Origin: Thauera terpenica 58Eu
Lineage (GTDB): Bacteria > Pseudomonadota > Gammaproteobacteria > Burkholderiales > Rhodocyclaceae
Reading direction: 5' to 3'
Length of the DNA stretch: 64,000 nucleotides
Assembly (NCBI RefSeq): GCF_000443165.1
Contig: NZ_ATJV01000002.1
Coordinates: 1-64,000, forward strand
Made by a program: the position numbers and the translations under genes. The notes below the pieces were generated by a model. That model did no database searches, was not told the DNA's origin, and saw only the letters and a program-made list of their open reading frames with translations. Shown piece after piece: positions 34,488 to 46,134 of the stretch (position 1 is the stretch's first letter; each line of letters begins with the position of its first letter).

Positions 34488-35204
34488 ATGAGCATCGTCT
34501 TTCGCCAGTTGTTCGATGAACACAGTTCCACCCTGACCTATCTGCTCGCCGACGCCTTGTCGGGCGACGCAGTGCTGATCGACTCCGTCGCCGAGCAGGC
34601 CGCGCTGTATCTGGGCTTGCTGCAGGAGCTCAAGCTCAATCTCGTCTATCTCCTCGAAACCCATGCCCATGCCGACCATGTGACCGGGGCGGGCTTGATG
34701 AAGGAGCGCACCGACGCCTTGACCGCCACCGGCCGCCACACCGGCACGACTTGTGCGGATGTGCAACTCGCCGACGGCGACACCCTGGTGTTTGGCGATG
34801 AGCTCATCCGCGTCATCGCCACCCCCGGCCACACCCCCGGCTGTGTCAGCTACCGCTGGCGCCACTGCGTGTTCACCGGCGACGCGCTCCTGATCGGCGG
34901 CTGCGGACGCACCGACTTTCAGGGCGGCGACGCGGGCAGGCTCTACGACAGCATCACCCAGCGCCTGTTCGTGCTGCCGAACGAGACCCTGGTCTATCCG
35001 GCACACGACTACAAGGGCAGGCGGGTGAGCTCAATCGGGCAGGAAAAACTCACCAATGAACGCGTGCCCGGACGCAGCAAGCAGGCTTTCATCGAGCTCA
35101 TGGACAACCTCAAGCTGCCGCCGCCACGGATGATCGATGAGGCGGTGCCGGCCAACCAGCGCTGTGGTGATCAGTACGCAATCATCGACATCCATGCTTC
35201 CTGA
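34488..35204 (+). CDS. ETHE1-like persulfide (sulfur) dioxygenase
   Basis: 238 residues, metallo-beta-lactamase fold. The metal motif THAHADH lies near 57-63, TPGHTPGC carries the next His, and the Asp ligand is in FTGDALLIGGCGRTDFQGGD, followed by PAHDYKGR. The GRTDFQ word is typical of ETHE1/persulfide dioxygenases, which oxidise glutathione persulfide to sulfite with one iron. It starts 3 bases after the envZ stop and its AGGAGG ribosome site lies inside the envZ 3-prime end, so all three genes are probably co-transcribed. Confidence 0.9.
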   Translation: MSIVFRQLFDEHSSTLTYLLADALSGDAVLIDSVAEQAALYLGLLQELKLNLVYLLETHAHADHVTGAGLMKERTDALTATGRHTGTTCADVQLADGDTLVFGDELIRVIATPGHTPGCVSYRWRHCVFTGDALLIGGCGRTDFQGGDAGRLYDSITQRLFVLPNETLVYPAHDYKGRRVSSIGQEKLTNERVPGRSKQAFIELMDNLKLPPPRMIDEAVPANQRCGDQYAIIDIHAS

Positions 35205-35282
35205 AGCTGTACGTGAACTTTGCGCGCGCGCGGCACAGGTGCACGCGGGCAGCGCACACCACAATCGCTATAATTCGGCCGC

Positions 35283-35891
35283 ATGAAATTCCTCTTCGAT
35301 CTCCTGCCAGTCATCCTGTTTTTTGCCGCCTACAAGTTCGCCGGTGCACAGCCCGAGGCTTCCCATGCCTTTGCCACGCATTGGCTGGGTGACAACATCG
35401 CGCTGACCCAGGCTCCCATCCTGATCGCCACCGCGGTGACGATCGTCGCCACCTTTGCCCAGATCGCCATTGTCTGGGTCAGGCACCGCAAGGTGGACAC
35501 CATGCTGTGGGTCAGCCTGGCGATCATCGTGGTGTTCGGTGGCGCGACCCTGTTCTTCCACAACCCCACTTTCATCAAGTGGAAGCCGACCGCCTTGTAC
35601 TGGCTGTTCGGGACGGTGTTGCTGGGCTCGGACCTGATGTTCGGGCGCAACCTGATCCGCAAGGCGCTGGAGGCTCAGGTCGCCTTGCCGGAGCTGATCT
35701 GGGGGCGACTGAACCTGGCGTGGGCGGGTTTCTTCGTTGCGATGGGCGTGCTCAACATCTATGTCGCTTACAACTTCAGCGAGGAAGCCTGGGTCAATTT
35801 CAAGCTCTTTGGCGGCATGGGTCTGATGTTCGCCTTCGTGCTGGGCCAGGGTTTTTACTTGTCACGCCACCTGGAGGAGGAAAAGAATTGA
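35283..35891 (+). CDS. yciB: Inner membrane protein YciB (septation protein A family)
   Basis: 202 residues with five hydrophobic helices. [19 protein letters not shown] and [20 protein letters not shown] are the family signatures, with [20 protein letters not shown] following. It is an inner-membrane protein linked to envelope integrity and division by work in enterics. Its TGA shares one base with the next ATG (TGATG), coupling it to the YciI-like gene. Confidence 0.94.
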   Translation: MKFLFDLLPVILFFAAYKFAGAQPEASHAFATHWLGDNIALTQAPILIATAVTIVATFAQIAIVWVRHRKVDTMLWVSLAIIVVFGGATLFFHNPTFIKWKPTALYWLFGTVLLGSDLMFGRNLIRKALEAQVALPELIWGRLNLAWAGFFVAMGVLNIYVAYNFSEEAWVNFKLFGGMGLMFAFVLGQGFYLSRHLEEEKN

Positions 35892-36190
35892 TGTTTTACG
35901 CTCTGATCGGCGAGGATGCACCGGATTCGCTCGCGCGCCGCATGGCGGTGCGTGAGGAGCACCTCGCCCGCCTGCAGATGCTGAAGGATGAGGGCCGGCT
36001 GCTGATCGCGGGACCGATGCCGGCCATCGACGCGCCCGACCCGGGGCCGGCGGGCTTTGTCGGCAGCCTCGTTGTTGCCGAGTTCGACTCACAGGCCAGC
36101 GCCGAACAATGGCTGGCTGCAGATGCCTACGTCCGCGAAGGCGTGTTTGCGCGCTACAGCGTGCGTCCATTCAAGAAGGTGCTGCCATGA
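35891..36190 (+). CDS. YciI-family protein
   Basis: 99 residues from the ATG at 35891, which overlaps the yciB stop by one base. FYALIGEDAPDSLARRMAVR and EEHLARLQMLKDEGRLLIAG with the conserved His and Asp positions match the YCII ferredoxin-like fold. The biochemical role is unknown in most organisms. The yciB-yciI-bolA order with overlapping stop/start codons is conserved in many betaproteobacteria (from family knowledge). Confidence 0.88.
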   Translation: MFYALIGEDAPDSLARRMAVREEHLARLQMLKDEGRLLIAGPMPAIDAPDPGPAGFVGSLVVAEFDSQASAEQWLAADAYVREGVFARYSVRPFKKVLP

Positions 36191-36474
36191 GCCAGGCCAT
36201 TGCCGAACGCATTCACAGCTGTCTGGTCGAAGCCTTCGCGCCCGACGAGATCGAAGTCCGCGACGATAGCGCGCTGCATGCAGGACACGCGGGCGCGCGC
36301 GACGGCGGCGGTCACTACAGCCTGCGTATCATTGCCCCGGCCTTTGCCGGACGTAACACCGTTGCACGTCACCGCATGATTTATCAAGCCTTGGGCGATC
36401 TGATGATCAGAGACATTCACGCGCTCGCCATCAAGGCAAATACGGCCGCAGAGGCCACCAAGCAACCCACCTGA
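36187..36474 (+). CDS. bolA: BolA/IbaG-family protein
   Basis: 95 residues from the ATG that overlaps the YciI-like stop by four bases (ATGA). The class II KH-like fold shows ERIHSCLVEAFAPDEIEVRD, GGGHYSLRIIAPAFAGRNTV, RHRMIYQALGDLM and the family-typical IHALAIKA end. BolA proteins bind monothiol glutaredoxins with a shared iron-sulfur cluster and influence morphology and stress genes. Confidence 0.9.
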   Translation: MSQAIAERIHSCLVEAFAPDEIEVRDDSALHAGHAGARDGGGHYSLRIIAPAFAGRNTVARHRMIYQALGDLMIRDIHALAIKANTAAEATKQPT

Positions 36475-36484
36475 AGGAACATCG

Positions 36485-37267
36485 ATGAAACGCTTTCCGA
36501 GCCGCCTTGCCATCGCCATGCTGGCTGGCTTTCTCGCCCTCCCCGCCGCGGCGGCCGATTCGATCGCCAAGGTCAATGGCGTCGCCATCCCGGCCGAGCG
36601 TGCTGAAGCGATGCTAGCCGAACAACGCGCCCAGGGCGCACCCGACAATGAACAGCTCAAGGGCGCCGTGCGCGAGGAGTTGATTCGTCGTGAGGTGCTC
36701 AGCCAGCAGGCCAAGGCGAAGGGCTTTGACAAGAAGGCCGACGTGCAGGCGCAGATGGATATGGCCAAGCAAGCCATCCTGATCCGTGCCTATCTGCAGG
36801 ACTTCGTCAAGAACAACCCGGTGACCGACGCCGAGGTGCTGCAGGAGTACGAGACCATCAAGTCGCGCATGGGTGAGAAGGAATACAAGCCCCGCCACGT
36901 GCTGGTCGAGACCGAAAACGAGGCCAAGGCGGTGATCGCCAAGCTGCAGTCGGGCGTGGCGTTTGAAGAGGTGGCCAAGGAGTCGCGCGATCCGGGCTCC
37001 AAGGACCGTGGCGGCGAGCTGGGCTGGAGCAACCCGGCGATGTTCGTGAAGCCCTTCTCCGATGCGATGGTCGCACTCGAAAAGGGCAAGTACACGCCCA
37101 CCCCGGTGAAGAGCGACTTCGGATACCACGTCATTCAGCTCGACGACGTGCGCGCCACGCAAACGCCCCCGTTCGAAGAGGTCAAGCCCCAGCTGCAGCA
37201 GCGTCTGCAGCAGCAGAAGGTTGAGCAGCAGGTGCTCGACCTGCGCGCCAAGGCCAAGGTGGAGTAA
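36485..37267 (+). CDS. Periplasmic parvulin-type peptidyl-prolyl isomerase
   Basis: 260 residues with a Sec signal peptide (KRFPSRLAIAMLAGFLALPA, cleavage after AAA). An N-terminal SurA-like helical chaperone part is followed by one parvulin domain: YKPRHVLVETENEAKAVIAK near 130, FEEVAKESRDPGSKDRGGEL, and FGYHVIQLDDVR. It resembles PpiC/PrsA-like foldases that help outer-membrane proteins fold. It is the last gene of the yciB cluster and is followed by the terminator at 37317. Confidence 0.9.
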   Translation: MKRFPSRLAIAMLAGFLALPAAAADSIAKVNGVAIPAERAEAMLAEQRAQGAPDNEQLKGAVREELIRREVLSQQAKAKGFDKKADVQAQMDMAKQAILIRAYLQDFVKNNPVTDAEVLQEYETIKSRMGEKEYKPRHVLVETENEAKAVIAKLQSGVAFEEVAKESRDPGSKDRGGELGWSNPAMFVKPFSDAMVALEKGKYTPTPVKSDFGYHVIQLDDVRATQTPPFEEVKPQLQQRLQQQKVEQQVLDLRAKAKVE

Positions 37268-37316
37268 ACGCCCCACGCGGCCGGCTTCGTGCTCGCCGCG
37301 CCTTGAATTGAAGAGA

Positions 37317-37348
37317 GACCGCAGCCCAAAAGGCGCGGTCTTTTTTTT
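37317..37348 (+). terminator. Intrinsic terminator after the yciB-bolA-ppi cluster
   Basis: GACCGC (37317-37322) pairs with GCGGTC (37335-37340) and is followed by eight T bases. It lies 50 bases after the isomerase stop, on the same strand. Confidence 0.9.
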
Positions 37349-37427
37349 GCGACGGAAGGTGTGCTGATCGTACTTCTGCTGCGTCCACCGCGGGCTGCCG
37401 GCCTGCTGGCGCGCAGCCCAAGGTCTG

Positions 37428-40346
<2,919 letters not shown>

Positions 40347-40391
40347 CGCACGATGAAGCGGCGCTGGACGGATGCAGGTTGGTGAGCCAAG

Positions 40392-41483
40392 TCAGTCGAT
40401 CCATTTATCGACGATGCTGCGGGCCTCCGGGCTCAGGCGGATGCCGAGTTCCTGCATGCGCTTGCGGTTGACCGCAACGATGGAGCGCCTGGCATCCTCG
40501 ATGGGGATGTCCTTGATGGCGCCACCTTTGAGCAGCTTGGTGGCGAGAAAACCGGTTTGAAACCCCATCTGGTAGAAGTCGATGCTCACCCCACCGAAGA
40601 ATCCGTACTCGGTGAACGACGAGTTGAGCGAGAGGTCGATCTTGCGGATGTGCTTGATCAGCGTGGGGGCCACGAGATCCATGGTCTTGCGCTTGTTGTC
40701 CGCCGGGTCGGGCACCGACATGGTCACGGGTATGTAGGCATCGATCTGATCGTCGTCATTGATCGCCTTGGCATGCCTGATCATGGTCGGGATGTCTTCG
40801 GCCGCAAACAGGACGATGCGGCTCTCGTAGGGCGTGCCTTTGAGCTCATCGAGGATCTGGTCCTTCAGGATGACGCCGATGGCATCGGTCGAATGGAGTA
40901 CGGCAAGCTTGTTGAGCTGACGGTTCAGGACGGCTTCCAGCATGCCAATCTGGTCGCGCATGAAGAGATATTCGAACACGCCGGTGATGTTGGCGACCGG
41001 CGTGCGACCGTCGAGGAAGCGTGCCTTGTCGTTGTAGTAGCCCAGACTGAGATTGAGGCCGGTGAACACCATTCTGGTCTCCGGGTGCTGGAGCACTTCT
41101 TCGTACAGCATCGCGAAGGCAGCATCGTCGATGGTGAACACCAGCTTTGGCTTGTCGCTGCGAATATCCTGCTTGATCTGCTCGACGGCCTTGAGCACCT
41201 CCTCCTTCGAGCTGACTCGAGTGTCGAGGAAATAGCCTTTCGACGACAGGTCAGCGAAGCCGGCCTGTTTCAGTGCGTCCATCGCCGCCTCGTACTGCGG
41301 TTGCCCGCAGGCATCCTTCTCGTCATAGCTCGCGACCAGGAAGACATCCGTCGCCGTGGCCGGCGTTGCGAGCGCCAGCGCCGCGAACACGGTGGCGAGG
41401 GGGGTGATGCAGGACCTGATCTGACTACAGAGGGCAGTGACAAGGCCTGCGCGCGCTCGATCTGCCGATGGAACTGTAGTCAT
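40392..41483 (-). CDS. Periplasmic ABC_sub_bind-type binding protein beside the sensor kinase
   Basis: 363 residues with a signal peptide (CITPLATVFAALALATPATA). The mature part has two lobes: TDVFLVASYDEKDACGQPQY, KPKLVFTIDDAAFAMLYEEV, VFTGLNLSLGYYND and FGGVSIDFYQMGFQTGFLAT. These match the ABC_sub_bind (PF04392) group, which often lacks a transporter. It is followed 45 bases later by the hybrid kinase, and no permease or ATPase is near. The likely role is to present a small ligand to the kinase rather than to a transporter (inference). Confidence 0.82.
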   Translation of the reverse strand: MTTVPSADRARAGLVTALCSQIRSCITPLATVFAALALATPATATDVFLVASYDEKDACGQPQYEAAMDALKQAGFADLSSKGYFLDTRVSSKEEVLKAVEQIKQDIRSDKPKLVFTIDDAAFAMLYEEVLQHPETRMVFTGLNLSLGYYNDKARFLDGRTPVANITGVFEYLFMRDQIGMLEAVLNRQLNKLAVLHSTDAIGVILKDQILDELKGTPYESRIVLFAAEDIPTMIRHAKAINDDDQIDAYIPVTMSVPDPADNKRKTMDLVAPTLIKHIRKIDLSLNSSFTEYGFFGGVSIDFYQMGFQTGFLATKLLKGGAIKDIPIEDARRSIVAVNRKRMQELGIRLSPEARSIVDKWID

Positions 41484-41658
41484 GGGGAGGGCCTCAGTGA
41501 TGTCCGGGCGAATTCAGGCCCGCAGCGTGGAGAGCACGCAATACGGCTCATCTTACGGCGCGCAGGCTGAAACCTTTAGAGACATTTCGGTGCTGAGACT
41601 GCGCCCGGGTGAACACGCTCCATGAACGCAGCCCGGCTGCGCGGATCAGGTGGACGTA

Positions 41659-41703
41659 AATCGCCCCGGGTTCGATGGAGGTTCCATCAGACCCGGGGCG
41701 ATT
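41659..41703. terminator. Long hairpin downstream of the acyl-CoA dehydrogenase operon
   Basis: AATCGCCCCGGGT (41659-41671) pairs perfectly with ACCCGGGGCGATT (41691-41703). The 19-base loop holds a second small hairpin, GATGGA-GGT-TCCATC. There is no long T run on either side. It is best read as a terminator or RNA-end stabiliser for the minus-strand operon ending at 41780. Confidence 0.6.
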
Positions 41704-41779
41704 CATGAGCGCTGGCTGCCGATCTGACCCCCGCTTGCGCGAGGGCCTGCACAGCCATAGCCTGAGGCTGGAAGCCGCC

Positions 41780-43576
41780 TTAGAACTGCGCTTCGCTCAA
41801 CTCCAGCGCGCCCGCCGCACCATTGACCACCGCATAGGCCAGACCTGATGCCTGCGACAGTACGTGGTCGGCATAGAAGCGCGCGGTGATGATCTTGCCC
41901 TGGTAGAAGCCCTCCTCGCCCGCGCCAGCCTCGAGCTTGCGCTTGGCCACCAGTGCGGCGCGGCCCATCTGCCAGCCACCGGCGACGATGCCAAGCAGCT
42001 TGAGGAAGGGTACGGAGCCGACCGACGCGGCCTTGATGTCCTTGCTGTAGGTCGCGAGGATGTAGGCCACCGCCTCTTCCACTGCGCCGATGCCGGTGTC
42101 GAGCGACCTGGCGATGGCAGCGAAGGCTTCGCCCTCGGTCGCGGCCAGCTCGGCCTGGACCGCGCGCATGGCCTGCACCACGGTGGCGATGGTGGCGCCG
42201 TTCTCGCGTGCGATCTTGCGCCCGATCAGGTCGTTGGCCTGAATCGCGGTCGTACCTTCGTAGATCGTGGTGATACGGGCGTCACGGAAGTGCTGCGCCG
42301 CGCCGGTCTCTTCGATGAAGCCCATGCCGCCGTGGACTTGAACGCCGTCCGAGGTGACATCGATCGAGTTCTCGGTGCACCAGCCCTTGACGACCGGAAT
42401 CATCAGGTCCACAAAAGCCTGGTTCTGTGCCCGCACTGCTTCGTCGGCGTGGTGGTGTGCCTTGTCGGTGGCGGCGCCGACGACATAGGCGAAGGCGCGC
42501 ATGGCCTCGGTCTTGCTCTTCATCTGCATGAGCAGACGACGGACGTCGGCGTGGTGCAGGATGCTGACCTTGGGGCCGCCGCGAACGCCGGCTTCAGTGC
42601 CTTGCACGCGGTCCTTGGCGTACTGCAGGGCGAGCTGATAGGCGCGCTCGGACAGGGCCAGACCTTCCATGCCGACCGCGAAGCGGGCCTCGTTCATCAT
42701 GATGAACATGTACTCGAGGCCGCGGTTCGGCTCACCGACCAGGGTGCCGACTGCCCCACCCTTGTCGCCGAAGGCGAGCACGGCGGTCGGGCTGGCGTGG
42801 ATGCCGAGCTTGTGCTCGATGGACACGCAGTGCACGTCGTTGCGCGCGCCCAGGCTGCCGTCGGCGTTGACCATGAACTTGGGCACGACGAACAGCGAGA
42901 TGCCCTTCACGCCCTCGGGCGCGTCCGGCAGGCGGGCGAGCACGAGGTGAATGATGTTGTCGGTGAGGTCGTGCTCGCCGTAGGTGATGAAGATCTTCTG
43001 GCCGAAGATCTTGTAGCTGCCGTCACCCTGGGGTTCGGCCTTGGTGCGCACGGCAGCGAGGTCCGAACCGGCCTGCGGCTCGGTCAGGTTCATGGTCCCG
43101 GTCCATTGCCCGGAGATCATCTTCGGCAGATACATGTCCTTCTGTTCGTCGGTGCCGCGCAGCATCAGCGCTTCGATCGCGCCGGTGGTGAGCATCGGGC
43201 ACAGGGAGAAGGCCATGTTGGCCGACTTCCACATCTCCATCACCGCCGTCGACAGCAGCTTGGGCAGGCCCTGGCCACCGTAGTTGGGGTCGCCGGCGAT
43301 CGCCGTCCAGCCCGACTCGGAGAACTGAGCGTAAGCATCCTTCCAGCCCGGAGCGGTGGTGACCGCACCGTCGTTCCACTTGGCGCCTTCCTGATCACCG
43401 GTCCAGTTCAGCGGCGCGAGCACACCGCTGGCGAACTTGTCGGCTTCTTCGAGAATGGCGTCGACCAGGTCGGTCGAAACCTCCTCGTTGCCGGGCAGCT
43501 GCGCGACCTCATCGAGGCCGGCGAGCTCGCGCATCACGAATTGCATGTCACGAATCGGGGCGCTGTAGTTGCTCAT
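41780..43576 (-). CDS. Acyl-CoA dehydrogenase (long form, C-terminal domain family)
   Basis: 598 residues, the long acyl-CoA dehydrogenase type with an extra C-terminal domain. FAD/substrate motifs are QWTGTMNLTEPQAGSDLAAV, KIFGQKIFITYGEHDLTDN, the helix ending in VHGGMGFIEETGAAQHFRDA, and ITTIYEGTTAIQANDLIGRK. It oxidises an acyl-CoA to the enoyl-CoA and passes electrons to ETF, whose genes lie upstream in the same operon. The chain type of the substrate is unknown; relatives include 3-methylthiopropionyl-CoA dehydrogenases. Confidence 0.92.
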   Translation of the reverse strand: MSNYSAPIRDMQFVMRELAGLDEVAQLPGNEEVSTDLVDAILEEADKFASGVLAPLNWTGDQEGAKWNDGAVTTAPGWKDAYAQFSESGWTAIAGDPNYGGQGLPKLLSTAVMEMWKSANMAFSLCPMLTTGAIEALMLRGTDEQKDMYLPKMISGQWTGTMNLTEPQAGSDLAAVRTKAEPQGDGSYKIFGQKIFITYGEHDLTDNIIHLVLARLPDAPEGVKGISLFVVPKFMVNADGSLGARNDVHCVSIEHKLGIHASPTAVLAFGDKGGAVGTLVGEPNRGLEYMFIMMNEARFAVGMEGLALSERAYQLALQYAKDRVQGTEAGVRGGPKVSILHHADVRRLLMQMKSKTEAMRAFAYVVGAATDKAHHHADEAVRAQNQAFVDLMIPVVKGWCTENSIDVTSDGVQVHGGMGFIEETGAAQHFRDARITTIYEGTTAIQANDLIGRKIARENGATIATVVQAMRAVQAELAATEGEAFAAIARSLDTGIGAVEEAVAYILATYSKDIKAASVGSVPFLKLLGIVAGGWQMGRAALVAKRKLEAGAGEEGFYQGKIITARFYADHVLSQASGLAYAVVNGAAGALELSEAQF

Positions 43577-43607
43577 GGATTCGGTTTCTCCAGTCAGGTT
43601 GTTGGAA

Positions 43608-44273
43608 CTACTTGTTCAGCAGGTAGCGGCTGTCGTCGAAGCTCACCACCCACTGGGGTCGGTACACCACCAGCAGCGTGACGAGCGCGCCGCTGAGCCA
43701 GGCTTCGGAAAAGCCCAGCAGCAGGAAATAAGGCAGGTAGTCGCTGAGCAGGAAATCAGCTGTGTAAGCCCCCGCTGCCACCATCACCGCGGAGGCGAGC
43801 GCACCTTGCAACATGATGCACAGCGCCGCACCGGCAAAGCTCGTCACGAAAATGTAGATGAAGAAATGGGCTGGCAGCCAGCGTTCGACGCTGCGCTGTA
43901 TGACGGAGGCCAGCGCCACCGGCACCGCTGCCATGAGTACGAAGTTGATCGGCCAGGCACTCCACTCGAGCGCCCCGTTCAAGGTGATGCCGGTGAGCGC
44001 GGCGCCCAGTGCCAGCAGCCCGAGCCACGGCCCCAAGGTCAGCGTTGCCGCCATCGCGCCCAGCATGTGCAGGCTGAGCCCTGGTTTCACGCCCGCACGC
44101 AGGCTCCACAGCAGGGTGAGCCCCACCGCAAAGCCGAGCAGCAGATTGAGTTGTGAGCTGTCGAGCAGACGCCGCCACGGCGCACGCCGTACCAGGCGCG
44201 ACACGATGAAGATCGAGAGCACCAGCATGATCCAGTGCCAGGTCGCTGGAAACAGCGAGCTCGCAAGGTTCAT
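43608..44273 (-). CDS. Orphan CbiM-like (energy-coupling factor) membrane protein
   Basis: 221 residues with six or seven hydrophobic helices. KPGLSLHMLGAMAATLTLGP and the LNGALEWSAWPINFVLMAAVP region match CbiM/NikM S-components. The N-terminus (MNLASSLFPATWHW) lacks the Met-His start that binds Co or Ni in CbiM/NikM, and no CbiN, CbiQ or CbiO gene is nearby. It sits 27 bases after etfA and 31 bases before the acyl-CoA dehydrogenase gene, in the same direction. A role in metal uptake is therefore doubtful. Confidence 0.75.
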   Translation of the reverse strand: MNLASSLFPATWHWIMLVLSIFIVSRLVRRAPWRRLLDSSQLNLLLGFAVGLTLLWSLRAGVKPGLSLHMLGAMAATLTLGPWLGLLALGAALTGITLNGALEWSAWPINFVLMAAVPVALASVIQRSVERWLPAHFFIYIFVTSFAGAALCIMLQGALASAVMVAAGAYTADFLLSDYLPYFLLLGFSEAWLSGALVTLLVVYRPQWVVSFDDSRYLLNK

Positions 44274-44300
44274 GCTGGCGTCCCGAGATTCACGTCCTGA

Positions 44301-45233
44301 TCAGAGCGCGGCGGTGAGCTGGGGAACGAGCTCGAACAGATCGCCCACCACGCCATAGTCGGCAACCTGGAAGATCGGCGCGTCAGGGTCCTTGTTGATC
44401 GCGACGATCACCTTGGAGTCCTTCATGCCGGCCAGGTGCTGGATGGCGCCCGAGATGCCGACGGCGATGTAGAGCTGGGGCGCGACGATCTTGCCGGTCT
44501 GGCCGACCTGGTAGTCGTTGGGCACGAAGCCCGCGTCGACCGCGGCGCGCGAGGCGCCCAGCGCTGCGCCCAGCTTGTCGGCCAGGGGCTCGAGCAGGCT
44601 GTGGTAGTTCTCGCCGTTGCCCATGCCACGACCACCGGAGACGATGACCTTGGCCGCGCCCAGCTCGGGGCGCGCGCTCTTGACGATCTCGCGATCGACG
44701 AGCGCGGTGACGCTGAGATCAGCGCCAGCGGCCAGGGCTTCGACCGGCGCGCTGTTGCCCTCGGCGGCGGCAGCGTCGAAGGCGGTGGTACGCACCGTGA
44801 TCACCTTGACGGCGTCGGCGCTCTTGACCGTGGCCAGCGCATTGCCGGCGTAGATCGGGCGCACGAAGGTATCGGCGGATTCGACCGCGACGATGTCGCT
44901 GATCTGGGCGACGTCGAGCAGCGCGGCGACGCGCGGCAGCATGTTCTTGCCTGCCGGCGTGGCCGGAGCGAGGACATGGCTGTAGTTGGCGGCGAGGCCC
45001 TTGACGAGCTCGGCGACGTTCTCGGCGGTCTGCGCTTCGTAGTGGGCGGCGTCGCACACCAGCACCTTGCTCACGCCGGCGACCTTGGCGGCGGCCTCAG
45101 CTGCGGCGGCGCAGCCTGCGCCGGCAACCAGCACGTGCACCTCGTCTCCGAGCTGGGTGGCAGCGGCCACGGTGTTGAGGGTTGCGACCTTGATGGATTG
45201 GTTGTCGTGTTCAGCGATAACGAGAATGGCCAT
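44301..45233 (-). CDS. etfA: Electron transfer flavoprotein alpha subunit
   Basis: 310 residues. The C-terminal FAD-binding domain is clear: [60 protein letters not shown] and [20 protein letters not shown]. With EtfB it carries electrons from acyl-CoA dehydrogenases to the quinone pool through ETF dehydrogenase. It starts two bases after the etfB stop. Confidence 0.97.
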   Translation of the reverse strand: MAILVIAEHDNQSIKVATLNTVAAATQLGDEVHVLVAGAGCAAAAEAAAKVAGVSKVLVCDAAHYEAQTAENVAELVKGLAANYSHVLAPATPAGKNMLPRVAALLDVAQISDIVAVESADTFVRPIYAGNALATVKSADAVKVITVRTTAFDAAAAEGNSAPVEALAAGADLSVTALVDREIVKSARPELGAAKVIVSGGRGMGNGENYHSLLEPLADKLGAALGASRAAVDAGFVPNDYQVGQTGKIVAPQLYIAVGISGAIQHLAGMKDSKVIVAINKDPDAPIFQVADYGVVGDLFELVPQLTAAL

Positions 45234-45235
45234 GT

Positions 45236-45985
45236 TCAGAGCACCTTTGCAACGTTCTTGAGTTTGTCGACCAACTGTGCAATGTCGGCCACGAGTTCGC
45301 CTGCGCTGCGCTTGGGCGGCTCGGCGACCTTCAGGGTGGTCAGGCGCGGCGTCACGTCAACACCGAGGTCGGCCGGCTTGTAGGTGTCAAGCGGCTTCTT
45401 CTTGGCCTTCATGATGTTGGGCAGGGTGGCGTAGCGCGGCTCGTTCAGGCGCAGGTCGGTGGTGACCACCGCCGGCAGGCTGATCGACAGGGTCTCGAGC
45501 CCGCCGTCGATTTCACGCGTGACCTGAGCCTTGCCATCCGCAATCACCAGCTTGGAGGCGAAGGTGGCCTGCGGCCATGCGGCCAGCGCCGCCAGCATCT
45601 GGCCGGTCTGGTTGGCGTCGTCGTCGATCGCCTGCTTGCCGGCGATGACCAGAGTGGGCTGCTCCTTGTCGCACACGGCCTTGAGCAGCTTGGCAACGGC
45701 CAGCGGTTGCAGCTCGACATCGGTCTCGACGAGAATGCCGCGATCGGCGCCGATGGCCATGGCGGCACGCAGGGTCTCCTGGCAGGCTCCCAGGCCGCAG
45801 CTTACGGCAACCACTTCGGTGGCCACGCCGGCCTCTTTCAGACGCACTGCCTCTTCCACTGCAATTTCGTCGAAGGGGTTCATGCTCATCTTCACGTTGG
45901 CGATATCCACGCCAGTGCCATCGGCCTTGACGCGAACCTTGACGTTGTAATCGACAACGCGTTTGACGGGTACAAGAATCTTCAC
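45236..45985 (-). CDS. etfB: Electron transfer flavoprotein beta subunit
   Basis: 249 residues. [20 protein letters not shown] at the N-terminus and [16 protein letters not shown] are typical; [20 protein letters not shown] near 125 is the ETF-beta signature, followed by [18 protein letters not shown]. It is the first gene of the etfB-etfA-(CbiM-like)-acyl-CoA dehydrogenase operon and is divergent from the TetR-type regulator across 146 bases. Confidence 0.97.
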   Translation of the reverse strand: MKILVPVKRVVDYNVKVRVKADGTGVDIANVKMSMNPFDEIAVEEAVRLKEAGVATEVVAVSCGLGACQETLRAAMAIGADRGILVETDVELQPLAVAKLLKAVCDKEQPTLVIAGKQAIDDDANQTGQMLAALAAWPQATFASKLVIADGKAQVTREIDGGLETLSISLPAVVTTDLRLNEPRYATLPNIMKAKKKPLDTYKPADLGVDVTPRLTTLKVAEPPKRSAGELVADIAQLVDKLKNVAKVL

Positions 45986-46118
45986 TCTGCCGCGCTCCTT
46001 TCGTTGATCAAAGTCTCTTCCACCGCTGCGTGAGCGGAGTGCCTGATTATGTCACTGCTCCACACATATGACACGCATGCCGGCCAAGGCTCGGGGATGA
46101 CACCAAAACTGCACTATA

Positions 46119-46134
46119 CATACGGTAGCGTATG
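46119..46134. promoter_or_regulatory. Palindromic operator candidate between etfB and tetR
   Basis: CATACG-GTAG-CGTATG is a perfect inverted repeat with 6-base arms. It overlaps a TATACAT -10-like box (46115-46121) and the first ATG of the TetR frame. The word CGTATGGAA recurs at 46159. Autoregulation and control of the etf operon by the TetR protein is inference. Confidence 0.6.
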
